A DNA stretch of 14,471 nt from contig JASLMY010000119.1 in the NCBI GenBank assembly GCA_030746295.1, positions 1 through 14,471 on the forward strand. Reading direction: 5' to 3'. Position 1 is the first letter of the stretch. Every line of letters starts with the position of its first letter. Source of the DNA: Alphaproteobacteria bacterium. GTDB taxonomy: Bacteria; Pseudomonadota; Alphaproteobacteria; GCA-2731375. The translations under genes were made by a program, and so were the position numbers. This document shows positions 14,441 to 14,471 of this stretch, piece by piece. The notes beneath the pieces are model-generated. The model saw nothing but the letters and a program-made list of their open reading frames with translations, ran no database searches and had not been told where the DNA came from.

Positions 14441-14471
14441 TCATAGAGGAGACGGATATGAGGCAATCACG

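Noticed and set aside
14131..14466. Leftward 111-codon frame at the right edge
   Set aside because: Most of it overlaps the PAS coding sequence out of frame. Only its first residues before the possible frameshift may be real kinase sequence.
1..14471. CRISPR arrays, tRNA or rRNA genes, phage genes, riboswitches
   Set aside because: No regularly spaced repeats, T-loop signatures, rRNA-like segments or phage-type proteins were seen on either strand by eye.

Overview
The window looks like chromosomal DNA from a high-GC alphaproteobacterium, perhaps a Rhodospirillales-type or marine relative. This is inferred from the strong GC bias at third codon positions, the GGAG-type ribosome sites and the gene families present. 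No rRNA or tRNA is here to fix the taxonomy. Nearly all genes are catabolic or redox enzymes, with one sensory kinase at the right edge.

Layout. At the left edge (1-56) lies what looks like the terminal end of an IS21-family insertion sequence. It interrupts a leftward NAD(P)-dependent dehydrogenase gene (57-752). Upstream of that gene is a leftward ArsR-type regulator fused to a rhodanese domain (844-1527). Its promoter carries a perfect 9-bp inverted repeat over the expected transcription start. Diverging from it is a rightward run: a membrane fatty-acid hydroxylase/sterol desaturase (1637-2479), then hydantoinase/oxoprolinase-type subunits HyuB (2563-4362) and HyuA (4359-6416), which overlap by ATGA. 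A leftward luciferase-like monooxygenase (6444-7364) converges on hyuA, and an 8-bp inverted repeat spans both stop codons.

From 7590 rightward there is a small CBS-domain protein whose second CBS repeat seems internally shortened. Two tandem, about 82% identical short-chain dehydrogenases follow (8095-8868, 9016-9786). The first has the Asp that marks NAD preference and the second has Gly-Arg, which marks NADP. A 19-bp relic of the neighbouring carboxymuconolactone-decarboxylase-like gene (9800-10204, leftward) sits behind the first copy, so the duplication unit can be partly read. A divergent promoter region with a nested dyad separates that gene from a third SDR (10363-11079), which is followed by a second luciferase-like monooxygenase of the limonene-monooxygenase type (11099-12259). 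After a 246-bp gap comes a leftward PAS-PAS-histidine kinase-receiver hybrid (12506-14293). Its coding signal continues upstream of the first legal start codon into an in-frame stop, which suggests a frameshift.

How the genes may work together (inference). Flavin-dependent monooxygenases, several alcohol dehydrogenases, a CMD-fold protein and an ATP-dependent HyuAB-type enzyme are what one would expect of a pathway that oxidises a cyclic or terpenoid-like alcohol or ketone and then opens or carboxylates a ring. The substrate cannot be read from the sequence. The ArsR-rhodanese regulator points to control by reactive sulfur or redox state for its own operon and possibly for the hydroxylase gene. 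I found no CRISPR array, phage gene, tRNA or rRNA.
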